A stretch of DNA of 23,535 nt from positions 1 through 23,535 of the forward strand of contig RSEH01000406.1 of the NCBI GenBank assembly GCA_006503475.1, read 5' to 3'. This document shows, piece after piece, positions 16,232-23,535 of this stretch. The DNA is from Stentor roeselii (Eukaryota; Ciliophora; Heterotrichea; Heterotrichida; Stentoridae). Position numbers and translations under genes: made by a program. Under the pieces are notes generated by a model, which saw nothing but the letters and a program-made list of their open reading frames with translations, searched no databases and was not told the DNA's origin. The stretch's first letter is position 1. Every line of letters begins with the position of its first letter.

Positions 16232-17613
16232 TGAGTGAAACATCAGGTTTAATTCTCGGTTATATCTCCCTCGGCATCATATTCCTTCTCCTAATTTTAA
16301 CTCTCTGCACTAAAAACTCATCAAAATCCAGCTACACAATCTGGCACTTTATCTCCTGGCTATACATCTTCAAATGGTACCCATCAATAAACTCCGAAGT
16401 ATCCCCAGTCCTAAAGTCAATATTCAAAGGTATCCAAAAGTCATTCCACCCAATCTCAATAGTGCCTCTATCAACTTCAAGCCATTCCCTTTCCTCAAAC
16501 TTCAAAAGCCTAGGCCTATCAACTCCTTACTTCCTAAACAACATCGAAATGACTTTAAGTCTATGGACTTCAACTCTTCTACTTTACCTAATTTTTCTAA
16601 TCTGCTGCAAACAAGGGCCTTTTAAACGATCAGTGTGTGAAAACCTTATAATTCGTTCATCCTTAATTTTTTACTCAGAATTTTCAGTTGTTTCCTTCAT
16701 CCAGATGGGCGAATTCGAGATAAGCACCTGGTACGGAGTAATGAATTCCATCATCAGTGTCTCAGTCATCTCCTGTCTCGTTCTCATGATGTTCTTTTTA
16801 CCTTTCATCACATTTTACAAAAAAAAAGCTGAAAATGAAGAAGGTCTTGAAAGAATCGCTACTTTATTTGAAGAATTTCGAAAAAATTCAATGAAAAATT
16901 TACTTTTTTACACTTTTTTCATGATTGAAAGGTTTTTAACTGCTGCTGTTTTAGGAATGTTGGTAAATTTTCCGGCTATTCAGAGTTTTGTGATTATTTT
17001 TCTGTTGTTTTGCAAGATTGTTTTCATTTTGCTTACAATGCCTTTCGAAGCCACTTTTTTGAATTTTTTTGTTGCTGGGTTGGATTTTTTCAGTATTTGT
17101 TCTGTTGTCCTTATTATTTCTTGTGAAGCTGATTTGGAAGACTCCACAAAAACTATTTTGGCCTGGGGCGTCTTCGCATTGGTCGCTCTTGGACTAACAG
17201 TTTGCATTTTTCTAGTGTTTCGAGCGATTTTAAGCAAAAAAGATTCAAATGTTGTTAAAACAGAAACAAAAAGTGAAGAAGTTGTTGATCGTACTCACTT
17301 TGAATATTCAATCGACTTGAAAAATGCGAACACCTTTCATGAAATCAAAGAAAACAACAGAGAAGAAGAGAAAGTTGATTATGGTAGAAGAAAAAGTATA
17401 AAAAATGATGAGGATTTTAAAAGACAAGGGTCAGAAGTAGAAGAAATTGAGAAAGATACAAGACATGATAATTTTACCAGAAATAACAGAAGAAGAGTCC
17501 AGAACTCTAAAAATGAGAGTAATCGAGAAGAAACCTTCCAAAACACCAGCTCTCGACTTCCCTACTACGGCCCATTATTCCAAAAGTACCTCTCACGAGA
17601 AACCCTGAAATAA
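16231..17613 (+). CDS. Polytopic membrane protein of unknown function
   Basis: 460 aa. An N-terminal membrane segment (residues about 8-26) is followed by a polar loop, then about seven hydrophobic helices between residues 110 and 335, including WTSTLLLYLIFLICC, SVISCLVLMMFFLPFI, FVIIFLLFCKIVFILL and TILAWGVFALVALGLTVCIF. The last 120 residues are a charged, presumably cytosolic tail rich in Lys, Glu, Arg and Asn. It resembles the membrane module found at the C-terminus of large ciliate Cys-rich surface proteins and some TRP-like proteins, but I cannot assign a family. The stop TAA is 3 bp from the stop of the convergent channel gene. An upstream exon with an ectodomain cannot be excluded, but ataataaataATG gives a normal start. 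Confidence 0.7.
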   Translation: MSETSGLILGYISLGIIFLLLILTLCTKNSSKSSYTIWHFISWLYIFKWYPSINSEVSPVLKSIFKGIQKSFHPISIVPLSTSSHSLSSNFKSLGLSTPYFLNNIEMTLSLWTSTLLLYLIFLICCKQGPFKRSVCENLIIRSSLIFYSEFSVVSFIQMGEFEISTWYGVMNSIISVSVISCLVLMMFFLPFITFYKKKAENEEGLERIATLFEEFRKNSMKNLLFYTFFMIERFLTAAVLGMLVNFPAIQSFVIIFLLFCKIVFILLTMPFEATFLNFFVAGLDFFSICSVVLIISCEADLEDSTKTILAWGVFALVALGLTVCIFLVFRAILSKKDSNVVKTETKSEEVVDRTHFEYSIDLKNANTFHEIKENNREEEKVDYGRRKSIKNDEDFKRQGSEVEEIEKDTRHDNFTRNNRRRVQNSKNESNREETFQNTSSRLPYYGPLFQKYLSRETLK

Positions 17614-17616
17614 TCT

Positions 17617-19668
17617 CTATGCATATAATAAAAAATCGTTAATAAAGTCTATATTGTCAAGGTTAAACTTCTTCATAGCAGCCACTTTAATCAATTCATT
17701 CAACTTCTTAACAACAGTAGCATAAGTGACAATATCCGGTTGTTTATTCAACACTTTCAGTCTTTCCTCAAGTATCCGATTGACACTTTGTTTGAAATCA
17801 TCAAGAGTCTTCCTGGTAAAAACAGTTCCTTTAAACACTTTTTCCATTTCATGTATTTCAATAACAGTTTTTTCATATTGCATCTGCCTTAAAGTCGCAG
17901 TTTCCATCATTTCCTGCCAAGTACCGAAGTGATTTTCTTTTATTTCATTGATCAAATTTTTATTCATTGTAAGTAAATCGCAGTTTCTGGTAGTATGCGC
18001 TGAGAACCGACGAGAATACCCAAGAAAAAGCTCGACATCGCCAAAATAACATCCTTTTTGCACTGACTTGATGACTGAAGTCAAGTCTAAGGTAATCCTT
18101 ACATTTCCCTTGACTAAAAAATACATTTCGTCTGCGAAGTCTCCTGATTTGTAGACTAAACAGTTTTTTTCTATGAATATTGGGTCGAGCAAAGGGACTA
18201 TCAATGCGATTAGACTTGTCTCTTTGTTGCAGAAAAAGTTTAAACTTTTCGCTGCTCCTTGATGCATGTTTATTGCTATCTCGTAGCGAAGGTTCTTTGG
18301 AAGCTCTTGGATTAGACTTAATTTCTCGTTCCATGAAAATCCTCGCTTTTCTGATGCGTAGCGTAATGAGTTTTTTAACTTGTTGCGAAGGGATAACTTT
18401 AGGTTGGTTTCTGAAGCGAACTCGTCGATTGCTGCTAGTTTACTTGAAAGAGCGTTTTCTTTTAAATCGTAAGAAGAAAGCATGGAATTCAAGTTACTGA
18501 TAGTAAACGAGAAAAAGTAAAGTCCAGTAACCATCCAACTCATCGACAAAATCTGTTCAAGTCGAGTGACAGGAGTAATATCCCCATATCCACAAGTCGA
18601 CAAAGTAGTAATAGTCCAATACAAGCATGTAATATACAAAGTCGCAACATCAGAATCCTGATATCCAAGTCTCACCACCCAAGTCCTCGGCGAGAAATCA
18701 TTAAGTTTCGCAGCAAGATACCAAAAGCACGAAAAAATATGAACACAAAGAATAATCGTCAAAAAAGTCTTAAAAAGCCTGACCATGCTACTTTTGAGAT
18801 TAAGTAACTCTTGAAACTTTTCCAGCATCTCCTTCTGAAAACTATTATTAAACAAGTGCAACATTCTTGAAATTCGAAACAACCTGTAAAGTTTCGGGAT
18901 CCTTGCAAATCTAACTAAAACCTTAGAACTTTGCCCTGAAGCTCCAAAGATAAGTTCAAAAGGAAACCAAGAAGTCAAATCAACGATCATCCAGCCTTTA
19001 AGGTACTTTAACAAAATACGCCCGCGCCTTGTGACCAAGACGCCATTTCTATCATAAAAGGCAGTTGAACAGTTGATGTAAAAATCAACGAAAAACAAGA
19101 TACTGACAACTGACTCAATGATAAAAACAGCGTCTTGGTCAAGACTATCGCCGAAAGCCAATATAAAAGGCGATATGATTGAAGTATAAATCAACAAAAA
19201 TATCAACACCAAGTTCCACAATCCTCGAACCCTACCATTAGGATGAACTACCCACCAAGGAACTATTTCTCGGGTAATTGCATCATGACCTTGCATCATA
19301 AGTCGAGTCACTTTCTTTTCAATATTTTTCCTTTCAATACTTTCTGAAAAATTTAAAAATCTCGGAGATTTTTCACCTTTTTTCCTCACATCTTCTAAGA
19401 TCTTCACAAAAACAGCGAAAATCTTAAGTTTAAATTTTAACCTTTGCCAAATTTGCTGTTGTCTGGACATCTGAGTGATGAGATCATGATCGATTCGAGA
19501 ACCAAATGAAGAATTTATTGGAGAAGGACTGTCTATACTGAGTGCATTGTTAGAGTGAAAAGAAGGATAACTGCTGATAATGAAAGTCTTTCTTGGAACT
19601 ATTGTTCTAGTTCTTGAGGTTCTTTGAGCTAACTTGGGTTGGAGTAGAAGCTATTTTTATATTACCAT
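17617..19668 (-). CDS. Cyclic-nucleotide-binding-domain potassium channel, intron directly after ATG
   Basis: Exon 1 is only the ATG (19668-19666); exon 2 is 19650-17617, giving 678 aa. The internal Met at 19470 would give 617 aa, but the frame is open for 60 more codons upstream, and a perfect 15-nt intron joins those to an ATG. Six membrane segments are seen: S1 near 147-165, S4 with RFARIPKLYRLFRISRM (about 248-264), S5 near 294-315 and S6 near 370-387. The pore reads TTLSTCGYGDITP with the filter at 353-358, so K+ selectivity is expected, with Cys replacing the usual Val. A C-linker and a cyclic-nucleotide-binding fold (about 495-570, FGDVELFLGYSRRFSAHT) follow; the phosphate-binding cassette is not canonical, so ligand binding is uncertain. 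It belongs to the EAG/HCN/CNG superfamily, abundant in ciliates, where such channels shape membrane potential and ciliary behaviour. Confidence 0.9.
19651..19665 (-). other. 15-nt intron immediately after the start codon
   Basis: GTAATATAAAAATAG, A at position 10. It follows the ATG directly (phase 0). Retention gives ATG GTA ATA TAA, a three-codon dead-end frame. Confidence 0.75.
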
Positions 19669-19687
19669 TTACGATTTATAACTTATT

Positions 19688-20533
19688 CTAACCCAGCAAC
19701 ACTTCAGGCAACGAGTCATCACGCTCGGAAGTGGAAAGTTTTGTGAAGAGAGAAGAGGCCAGCAGAGGTCCGAGCTCCAGGACAATGTAATAAAGAGAGA
19801 AGAAGATAAGACTGTTTAAAACTTACGTGTAGTTCTGAGCAGATAGATTTGATATAAAAATAGGAAACACTGCTTTTAACTCGTAAGAAGTCACTAAAAT
19901 CACTGTCACTAATGAGATATTTCTTGATAAAGTCCTTGCTGCTTTTCTAGAATAAACAAGTTTCACAAATGAACAGGCCATTATCGAGTTCAAAAGTAAC
20001 AATAAAGAGACTGTAAGTTTATTCGTGTTGTTTATCAAAAGAACTAGAAATATTTTATCGGATTTAGAAAACTTCGCGAAAAGTGTGAAATAAATGTGAA
20101 GACCTAGGTCAAGTGAAGTGACTATCGCAAGGATAAGAATAACAATCAGCAGGTATAAATTTTTCGTCTTTTCTGAGTACCTCGGATTACCTGCCAAGGC
20201 CAAATCAATCCACAAACAAGTAAAATTACATCCAAGGAAAGTCGACAAGACACAAACCAAACTATCAAAAACTTGACTCATCTTTTCATAGTTACTCAAA
20301 AGTGAATAGCACCAAGCCAAGCGAGCTATTTAAAAACTACCTAAAAATATCAGAAAAATCACAGAGTTTATCATGACAAGCAAAACATTTGTTAAGGTCT
20401 TCTCGAATCTTCTAAAAATGTTGGAAAGTTTGTAAACACAAATGAAAATAAAAGCTAAACTGATCCCTCCAATTATATAAGTCGCAATTTTTCGTTCTTT
20501 TGTATCTCGGATGACGTAACCGAGTTCAGACAT
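19688..20533 (-). CDS. Seven-TM protein, THH1/TOM1/TOM3-like, two 15-nt introns
   Basis: Exons 20533-20341, 20325-19827 and 19811-19688 give 271 aa ending at TAG. Each intron would place TAA in frame. The joined protein has seven hydrophobic segments: IIGGISLAFIFICVY, VLLVMINSVIFLIFLARLAW, VFDSLVCVLSTFLGCNFTCL, LYLLIVILILAIVTSL, KLTVSLLLLLNSIMACSF, ISLVTVILVTSYELKAVFPI and, in exon 3, LIFFSLYYIVLELGPLLAS. The arrangement and the final helix with YY-x-(I/L)-(V/L)-E-L-x-P recall the THH1/TOM1/TOM3 (DUF1084) family of GPCR-like membrane proteins; the assignment is tentative. It is head-to-head with the VMA12-like gene with only 7 bp between ATGs, and its stop is 19 bp upstream of the channel ATG on the same strand. 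Confidence 0.75.
19812..19826 (-). other. 15-nt intron 2 of the 7TM gene
   Basis: GTAAGTTTTAAACAG, A at position 10. It interrupts a Thr codon. Retention gives TAA. Removal adds 41 codons including the seventh membrane helix. Confidence 0.82.
20326..20340 (-). other. 15-nt intron 1 of the 7TM gene
   Basis: GTAGTTTTTAAATAG, A at position 10. It interrupts an Ala codon after one base. Removal joins two ORFs inside one membrane helix (SVIFLIFLARLAW). Confidence 0.88.
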
Positions 20534-20540
20534 TTATATT
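20534..20540. promoter_or_regulatory. 7-bp spacer between divergent start codons
   Basis: The plus strand reads CAT-TTATATT-ATG, so the minus gene sees AATATAA directly before its ATG and the plus gene sees TTATATT. Transcription start sites must overlap or lie inside the opposite coding region. Confidence 0.7.
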
Positions 20541-21014
20541 ATGGTTAAGATAAAACCTTCAGAGAAACTCAAGGAATTCCTCGTTAAAAACGAAATGCCT
20601 AGCAAGTCAATCTATCTTTACAAGGAAATTCGACCTTTTCTCCTCAAGGCAAGTCCTGAACTGCTGAAAGGATGCGACTTTGTCTGGCCAAAGGTGAAAA
20701 AAATGAAACCTTCTCCGAAAATCGAGGAAATAAGAGAAAGACGAAAAAATCGTGAATATCAAGAAATGACGAAAAGTCTAACACTTGTTCAAAGTGAACC
20801 TGTAGATGAATTGAGAAGTGGACTTGGAATTGGAATGAGTTTTGTGTCGATTTTATTTGTTGGAGCACTTTCAGGGTATTATCTTGGGAAGTACTTTTTT
20901 GGATTCGGGGACTTGGCAAGTCTTGTCTTGAGTTTTGTGGTTTGTGTTGTTGGGGTTTATGTTGAGGTCATCTTGTTTTTGTTGAAGTCTGAAGGGAAGA
21001 CTAAAAAAGAGTAG
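20541..21014 (+). CDS. VMA12/TMEM199-like V-ATPase assembly factor
   Basis: 157 aa. Residues 1-90 are polar and cytosolic. ENREYQEMTKSL-like sequence (REYQEMTKSL, 71-80) is followed by two membrane segments (about 94-116 and 124-146). This is the layout of Vma12/Vph2/TMEM199: a charged N-terminal region with an (E/H)Y-x-x-M(T)-(K/R) motif before a hairpin of two helices and a basic tail (KSEGKTKKE). These ER membrane proteins help assemble the V0 sector of the vacuolar H+-ATPase. The basic C-terminus KTKKE is near to an ER-retrieval-type KKxx signal but not exact. The assignment is by pattern only. Stop TAG lies 7 bp before the next ATG on the same strand. Confidence 0.72.
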   Translation: MVKIKPSEKLKEFLVKNEMPSKSIYLYKEIRPFLLKASPELLKGCDFVWPKVKKMKPSPKIEEIRERRKNREYQEMTKSLTLVQSEPVDELRSGLGIGMSFVSILFVGALSGYYLGKYFFGFGDLASLVLSFVVCVVGVYVEVILFLLKSEGKTKKE

Positions 21015-21021
21015 ATTATAA

Positions 21022-23535
21022 ATGATTTTTGTTTTGATTAGTCTTGCTTGGGCTTGCGATATGAAGTGCTGGGATAGGTGCTTGCAAGAAAATCAGAGGG
21101 AGACTTGTCAGGTTGCTTGTCAGTGTCAAGGACTTGATATGAAAGAAAGGAAGAATTTTGTTGGATTTAATAAAAAGGAAAGTCTTAGTGAACAGGATGA
21201 GTTTGATGAGAATTGGGAAGAAAATAATGATGAAATCGAGGATTTAAATGATTGCGATGGGCAGAAGGAAGGAGATAGTGAAAGTAGCTTGAAGGGTAAA
21301 CCGCAAACTGGAAATCAGAAGGGAAATGATGGAGGTAAAGGGGAGAAGAGTAAGGGAAAGGATGAGCAGAAAGACAAGGGAAACTCAAAAGATAATAAAG
21401 GAAAAGATGATCAGAAAAACAAGGGAAACTCAAAAGATGATAAAAAAAAAGATGACAATAAAAACAAGGGAAACTCAAAAGATAATAAAGAAAAAGATGA
21501 AAATAAAAACCATGGGACTTCAAAAGATAATAAAGAAAAAGATGACAATAAAAACCATGGGACTTCAAAAGATAATAAAGAAAAAGATGAACAGAAAAAC
21601 AAGGGAAACTCAAAAGATAATAAAGAAAAAGATGACAATAAAAACCATGGGACTTCAAAAGATAATAAAGAAAAAGATGATCAGAAAAACAAGGGAAACT
21701 CAAAAGATAATAAAGAAAAAGATGATGAAAAAAACAAGGGTAACTCAAAAGATAACAAAGAGAAAGATGACAATAAAAACAAGGGAAACTCAAAAGATAA
21801 CAAAGAAAAAGATGACAATAAAAAGAAGGGAAATTCAAAAGATGATAAAGAAAAAGATGACAATAAAAACAAGGGAAACTCAAAAGATAATAAAGAAAAA
21901 GATGAAAATAAAAACCATGGGACTTCACATGATAATAAAGACAAGAATAACCAAAATAGCAAGGACACTTCAAAAGACAAAAACAAACAGGAAGAGAAGC
22001 CAAAAACAAATCAACAAGAAAATAAAGACACTCAGAAAAATGGTTCAAAAAACAAAGAAAATACAAAAAACCAATCAAATGATAAGAAAAACCAAACCAA
22101 ATCTAATCATTCTAAAACTGAACCACAGTCATCGAACAACAGCAAAAACTCAAGTTCGAATTCCCCATCATCGAACAAGCCCCAAGTTTCAAATTCGAAT
22201 CCAAAAAACACCAAACCAATAAAATCAGATGAAAAAGACACGACTCATAAAACAACTACAAATAAAAGCTGCGATTGTTCTAATGAAAACAATAATGACG
22301 GAAAGGATCATGATTCAAATTCAAACAACAAACCAGATACAAGTAAGGAGCAGGATAATCATTCGGATAACAATGATAAAGATGATTCTGATGATTCTGA
22401 TGACTCTAATGAATCTCACTGCAGTGGGCATTTTTCGAAGCCTGACACAGGGAATAATTCAGGCTCTTCAGTTAAAAATGATACGAACCAAAATAACCAA
22501 ACTTCGTCAAATAGCAACCAAACTACAGGGACTAACCATACTTCAAATAATAATCAAACTTCAGGGACTAACCATTCTTCAAATAATAATCAAACTTCAG
22601 GGACAAGTAACGAGACAACAGGTCAAAATCAGACCACTACAAGCAATCAAACAACAAGTGCAAATCATACTAATTCAAGCAATCACACAACAGGCACGAA
22701 CCAGACTAGTTCAAGCAATCAAACAACAGGAACAAACCATACTTCGAACAATCAAACAACAGGTGCAAATAATACATCTTCAAATAATCAAACAACAGGA
22801 ACGAACCAAACTTCGAACAATCAAACAACAGGCACAAATAATACCTCTTCAAACAATCAAACAGCAGGAACAAACCAAACTAATTCAAACAATCAAACAG
22901 CAGGAACAAACCAAACTACTTCGAATAATCATACAAACAATTCAAACAACACTTCTTCAAACAATCAAACAACAAATACAAACCAAACTACTTCGAACAA
23001 TCAAACATCAGGTACGAACCAAACTACTTCGAACAACGAGACATCAGGTACAAACCAAACTACTTCGAACAACGAGACATCAGGTACAAACCAAACTAAT
23101 TCAAACAATGAAACATCAGGCACAAACCAAACTACTTCGAACAATGAAACAATAGACACAAACCAAACAAATTCAAACAATCAAACAACAGAAAACAACG
23201 AAAACAATTTGAATAATCAAACAAATGAAATAAATGAAACGAACTCAAATAACGATACCTCTAACAATAACCAGACATCAAATACTAACCAATCATCAAT
23301 CAACAATGAGACAAACTCATCTAACCAAACATCGGGTCACAATGAAACATCCAGCAATGAGACTACAAACAACAACAGTAATCAAACCTCAAACAATGAA
23401 ACAAACATAAATAATGAGACAAATACTTCAAATCAAACATCAAATAATCAAACAACTGACACCAATCAAACCTCTTCTGAGAATCAAACATCGACCGAAA
23501 ATAATCAGACTGATAATTCAACTGAAGGAAATCAA
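21022..23535 (+). CDS. Secreted repeat protein with about 60 N-glycosylation sequons (3' end beyond window)
   Basis: The frame is open for 838 codons to the window edge without stop. A short signal peptide (MIFVLISLAWA) leads to a Cys-rich stretch: C12-x3-C16-x3-C20-x8-C29-x3-C33-x-C35, suggesting a disulfide-linked helical hairpin. An acidic segment follows, then 13 units of a 15-residue charged repeat (residues about 117-311), a Ser/Asn/Gln-rich linker with a few Cys, a (DDS)n-like acidic run near 454-462, and from about residue 485 an Asn/Gln/Thr/Ser tract with N-Q-T, N-H-T and N-E-T at very high density. I count about 60 N-x-S/T sequons. A heavily glycosylated mucin-like matrix, mucilage or surface coat protein is the best inference. 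Frames on both strands are also open here, purely because of the repeats. The start is chosen at the first ATG after TTATAA, 7 bp after the previous stop. Confidence 0.82.
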   Translation, partial: MIFVLISLAWACDMKCWDRCLQENQRETCQVACQCQGLDMKERKNFVGFNKKESLSEQDEFDENWEENNDEIEDLNDCDGQKEGDSESSLKGKPQTGNQKGNDGGKGEKSKGKDEQKDKGNSKDNKGKDDQKNKGNSKDDKKKDDNKNKGNSKDNKEKDENKNHGTSKDNKEKDDNKNHGTSKDNKEKDEQKNKGNSKDNKEKDDNKNHGTSKDNKEKDDQKNKGNSKDNKEKDDEKNKGNSKDNKEKDDNKNKGNSKDNKEKDDNKKKGNSKDDKEKDDNKNKGNSKDNKEKDENKNHGTSHDNKDKNNQNSKDTSKDKNKQEEKPKTNQQENKDTQKNGSKNKENTKNQSNDKKNQTKSNHSKTEPQSSNNSKNSSSNSPSSNKPQVSNSNPKNTKPIKSDEKDTTHKTTTNKSCDCSNENNNDGKDHDSNSNNKPDTSKEQDNHSDNNDKDDSDDSDDSNESHCSGHFSKPDTGNNSGSSVKNDTNQNNQTSSNSNQTTGTNHTSNNNQTSGTNHSSNNNQTSGTSNETTGQNQTTTSNQTTSANHTNSSNHTTGTNQTSSSNQTTGTNHTSNNQTTGANNTSSNNQTTGTNQTSNNQTTGTNNTSSNNQTAGTNQTNSNNQTAGTNQTTSNNHTNNSNNTSSNNQTTNTNQTTSNNQTSGTNQTTSNNETSGTNQTTSNNETSGTNQTNSNNETSGTNQTTSNNETIDTNQTNSNNQTTENNENNLNNQTNEINETNSNNDTSNNNQTSNTNQSSINNETNSSNQTSGHNETSSNETTNNNSNQTSNNETNINNETNTSNQTSNNQTTDTNQTSSENQTSTENNQTDNSTEGNQ
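21370..21954 (+). repeat. 45-bp tandem repeat array, 13 units
   Basis: Twelve well-kept units and a degenerate thirteenth, exactly 45 bp each, encode the 15-residue unit K-N-K-G-N-S-K-D-N-K-E-K-D-(D/E)-(N/Q). Two subtypes alternate irregularly: one with NKGNS and one with NHGTS (units 4, 5, 7 and 13). The near-identical DNA, including synonymous sites, points to recent unequal exchange or slippage. Confidence 0.92.
22478..23535 (+). repeat. Degenerate NQT-coding repeat tract
   Basis: Short units built on aat-caa-act/aca (Asn-Gln-Thr) recur with spacers such as aca-gg(a/c/t)-ac(a/g/t)-aac and tca-aa(c/t)-aat. Unit length varies in multiples of three, so the reading frame is kept. The most regular part is about 22990-23150, with a roughly 54-nt higher-order unit. 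The array continues past the window edge. Confidence 0.8.

Noticed and set aside
21326-23155. Long Lys/Thr/Gln-rich frames starting at 21326 and 22229, and Tyr/Leu/Phe-rich antisense frames over the same repeats
   Set aside because: They are shadows of the 45-bp and NQT repeats, whose period is a multiple of three and lacks stops in other frames. The frame from 21022 has a signal peptide, Cys motif and sequons and is open throughout.

Overview
This window looks like macronuclear DNA of a heterotrich ciliate close to Stentor. The genome is AT-rich and very gene-dense. TGG is the only Trp codon seen, and TAA, TAG and TGA all act as stops (TGA ends SLX9 and the three-RING gene), which argues against the Blepharisma code, where TGA is Trp. 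The strongest sign is a set of six introns of exactly 15 nt, GTA...AG, each with A at intron position 10 and each carrying an in-frame stop. They were found by joining broken reading frames that encode one protein family. Several genes are visible only after these introns are removed.

Layout. Bases 1-864 hold no convincing gene. A zinc-finger/coiled-coil protein with a C-terminal ubiquitin-like domain follows (minus, 865-1659), then a decayed, frameshifted ABCC transporter (plus, 1722-2757). Two large minus-strand genes come next: a disordered protein with three RING-like fingers (3028-5328) and a B-box/NYN-like/LOTUS-like protein (5523-7634). A strand-asymmetric, G-rich 337-bp divergent intergenic region leads to TGS1 (cap hypermethylase, 7972-9207) and a cytoplasmic poly(A)-binding protein (9307-10872). 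Then come a secreted Cys-rich, probably GPI-anchored protein (minus), a small coiled-coil protein (minus), a TSG101/Vps23 ESCRT-I subunit (plus, 12171-13022), an anoctamin (minus, one intron), SLX9 (plus, two introns), a small unknown protein, a polytopic membrane protein (16231-17613), a cyclic-nucleotide-gated-type K+ channel (minus, intron directly after the ATG), a seven-TM THH1/TOM1-like protein (minus, two introns) and a VMA12/TMEM199-like V-ATPase assembly factor (plus). From 21022 to the window end runs one open frame for a secreted protein with 15-residue charged repeats followed by a tract of about 60 N-glycosylation sequons.

The genes are not a functional operon. What unites them is extreme compaction: stop-to-stop gaps of 3, 4 and 9 bp in convergent pairs, and start-to-start gaps of 7, 19 and 23 bp in divergent pairs. 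Most starts have a TATAA-like string within about 25 nt upstream. Two neighbours act on RNA caps and tails (TGS1, PABP). Several others are membrane or membrane-traffic proteins (ESCRT-I, anoctamin, K+ channel, 7TM, VMA12). No CRISPR array, rRNA, tRNA or intact mobile element was recognised.
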